From assembly GCF_028705895.1 (NCBI RefSeq), contig NZ_JAQWCQ010000028.1, positions 1 to 45,501 of the forward strand: a stretch of 45,501 nt of DNA, given 5' to 3'. A program made the translations under genes and the position numbers. The notes beneath the pieces are model-generated. The model was given only the letters and a program-made list of their open reading frames with translations. It was not told where the DNA came from and did no database searches. Each line of letters begins with the position of its first letter. Position 1 is the stretch's first letter. Below are positions 44,314 to 45,501 of this stretch, one piece after another. Origin of the DNA: Massilibacteroides sp. (GTDB lineage: Bacteria; Bacteroidota; Bacteroidia; Bacteroidales; Tannerellaceae).

Positions 44314-44601
44314 ACCAATGTCATCAACTCAAACTTCTTGCTCCACTTTAGTCTTACTATTCATCGAATAATTCCGGCTGAAAGCCGAGTATATATCAGC
44401 CCAACACAACGTGTTGGGTAATAGGACACCCTTCCTTTGCGGCCTGAAAGGACAGTATAAACCTACCCTAACATCTGCTATGTTGCCCCTTCAGGGCGCG
44501 AGCCTCGTTCTACATCCTTCCCAACGCGTTGCGTAGGGCTATAATATAGCAGGCTTTCAGCCTTAAAACCAAACTGTATAGCTTAAGTTGATGACATTGG
44601 T
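44314..44601. repeat. Nested palindromic intergenic element, MITE- or REP-like
   Basis: Three pairs of inverted arms lie one inside another: ACCAATGTCATCAACT with a 3-base tail (44314-44332) mirrored at 44583-44601 with one mismatch; a 43-base arm starting GGCTGAAAGCC and ending CGTGTTGGG (44376-44418) mirrored imperfectly at 44520-44562; and GCGGCCTGAAAGG (44439-44451) facing CCCCTTCAGGGCGC (44486-44499). It encodes no transposase, so if mobile it would depend on one elsewhere. GC content looks higher than in the flanks. Confidence 0.7.
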
Positions 44602-44784
44602 TTAGAAACTACGCTGAGCAGAGGCTTCCAATAAAATCAATCCCGCTCATATTGCTGATTTACAATACATTAAAATCAATCGAATAGTTTTTATTTTTGT
44701 GTTTTGTTTTGACAAATAGATACTTTTTTCGTTCTTTTGCTTACGCGTAAAAAATGCCCATCCTTGTTTTTTTGATTTATAGCA

Positions 44785-44930
44785 TCGTTTTAGACCAATA
44801 AATATTGTATTTAGACTAAAACAGCCCGTTTTTTACCGAAAATATAAAGGTTATTTTTTGAAAAATATCCTTTATATTCAAAAAAAGAATAGAATCTTTT
44901 TCCAAAAAGAATAGGGAGATTTTATCCATT
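44785..44930. repeat. Repeated AT-rich palindromic element, copy B
   Basis: AAAATATAAAGGTTATTTTT (44839-44858) is identical to 24781-24800. With 44861-44878 it forms an 18-bp inverted repeat with a single mismatch and a 2-base loop. As in copy A it is preceded by a T6-containing stretch (CCCGTTTTTTACC here, GGCTGTTTTTTAGG in A) and followed by AATAGAAT. Outer limits are estimates. Confidence 0.55.
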
Positions 44931-45114
44931 GCCTTTTTTTGTTCAATTTTGTACATTCAAAAAAACGAGCATGCCGTATCGTGCGGTTTAAGTGCGGTTT
45001 TTTGGTGTTTGTTTTTCGGGTACATATATTGTCATTTTATTAAATAAAGCGTGTTAAAACAACGCCGTTAAAGCCGACGACAATTTGTCTGAAAATGACA
45101 AATTTTGCTGTTAT

Positions 45115-45146
45115 TTTGTTTTTTTTATTTCACTTTTTTATATTTG
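45115..45146 (+). promoter_or_regulatory. Consensus promoter reading out of the window
   Basis: TTTG (45115-45118) is followed after 20 bases by TATATTTG (45139-45146), a match to both Bacteroidetes elements at proper spacing. Transcription would begin near 45150 and run for at least 350 bases without a recognisable gene, as a long leader or a non-coding RNA. Confidence 0.5.
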
Positions 45147-45303
45147 CTGTCCACGATTTGTTTTAACCTATCGAGGTAATCCCATTAAAAACGACATAAT
45201 CTAAGTGTAATAACAACCGGGGTTTCGGACTGATCCATTATTACCATGACTAATTCAATGGGTTGCTTCTTATTTGGTATTTTGTACTGCGAAAAAAATA
45301 AAG

Positions 45304-45353
45304 GCTCTTCGGCAAACCAGTTTAAGCTCTTCGGCAAACTAAACCAAGCTCTT
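45304..45353. repeat. 22-bp tandem repeat, about 2.3 copies
   Basis: GCTCTTCGGCAAAC occurs at 45304-45317 and 45326-45339, and GCTCTT again at 45348-45353, a constant 22-base period. The period is not a multiple of three, which speaks against coding. Confidence 0.7.
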
Positions 45354-45501
45354 TTAAATTGTGCTGCAAAGAAGTTTTTCCCGACTTTGACGGTCGTATT
45401 GATTTTACATATAAAATACCCGTTGAATAGCAATGGTTCATGTTTGATTTTATCAGAAATCGTTTTGTAGTGTCTATGGAGATAAAGTGTTCAGGATCTT
45501 T

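Larger units (their letters stand above)
44153..45501. other. Long gene-free region at the right end of the window
   Basis: About 1.35 kb with no ORF that resembles a protein; the few short frames overlap repeats or run on both strands at once. In order it holds the dedA promoter, a large nested palindromic element (44314-44601), an inverted repeat GTTTTAG/CTAAAAC (44787-44822), copy B of the AT-rich palindromic repeat, a doubled GTGCGGTTT (44981-45000), an inverted repeat AATTTGTC/GACAAATT (45082-45104), a plus-strand promoter (45115-45146) and a 22-bp tandem repeat (45304-45353). Confidence 0.7.

Noticed and set aside
44236-44421. 61-codon open frame on the plus strand
   Set aside because: It runs through the inverted arms of the nested palindrome and is explained by that repeat.
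45304-45353. Possible CRISPR remnant in the 22-bp tandem repeat
   Set aside because: Only 2.3 copies with 8-base gaps, far too short for spacers, and no cas genes nearby.
45185-45470. Short open frames on both strands (82 and 74 codons)
   Set aside because: They overlap each other on opposite strands and cross a 22-bp tandem repeat; no domain, signal or start context supports either.
1-45501. Prophage, integrative element or toxin-antitoxin system
   Set aside because: No integrase, transposase, phage structural gene, conjugation gene or recognisable toxin pair was found; gene content is of chromosomal core type.

Overview
The window is a stretch of a Bacteroidales chromosome. The base composition is AT-rich. 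Start sites are preceded again and again by the Bacteroidetes -7 promoter element TAnnTTTG rather than by Shine-Dalgarno sequences. The gene content is also typical of gut Bacteroidales: a TonB-dependent receptor with a DUF4249 partner, a ChuR-type anaerobic sulfatase-maturating enzyme, a Nudix-type sugar regulator with xylBAE, TldD/TldE, and a very large TamB. Parabacteroides or a close relative would fit, but the genus cannot be fixed from the sequence alone. I see no rRNA, tRNA, CRISPR array, intact insertion sequence or phage gene.

Layout. 1-1653: the tail of an unidentified gene, then a polyprenyl-phosphate sugar phosphotransferase that would start capsule or exopolysaccharide synthesis. 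1724-6766: ruvX, def, an acyl-CoA carboxyltransferase with its biotin carrier, and a secreted TPR protein. 6849-10140: the translation operon thrS-infC-rpmI-rplT, closed by a strong terminator. 10224-13360: a TonB-dependent receptor and a DUF4249 lipoprotein (minus strand). 13673-15259: a small acidic lipoprotein and an MscS-type channel. 15240-19589: a minus-strand cassette of two SGNH-fold proteins and an MBOAT acyltransferase, likely an envelope O-acetylation machine. 19791-26105: iron superoxide dismutase (plus), then TldE/TldD, the sulfatase-maturating enzyme and alanine dehydrogenase (all minus). 26290-32946: a CBS-domain membrane protein, then a xylose regulator, kinase, isomerase and symporter. 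32994-38950: mtgA and lipB converging on tamB. 39073-44152: an OmpA-family protein and a dedA-rfbA-fcl-gmd operon making dTDP- and GDP-sugar precursors. 44153-45501: 1.35 kb without a credible gene, rich in palindromes.

Most coding genes are ordinary housekeeping or envelope genes. The points that most deserve a second look are these. First, the tamB reading frame extends about 120-135 codons upstream of its first ATG, through the membrane anchor, with no ATG, GTG or TTG, which suggests a non-canonical start. Second, two intergenic regions 20 kb apart share an AT-rich palindromic element; one copy contains a perfect 40-nt palindrome. Third, a nested, roughly 290-bp palindromic element lies near the right end. 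Fourth, TldD carries a Tat/lipoprotein signal while its partner TldE has none. Fifth, the xylose symporter has an extra hydrophobic insertion. Sixth, a well-formed promoter near the right edge fires into sequence that encodes nothing recognisable. None of these proves a new system. They are sequence-level observations with the checks stated.
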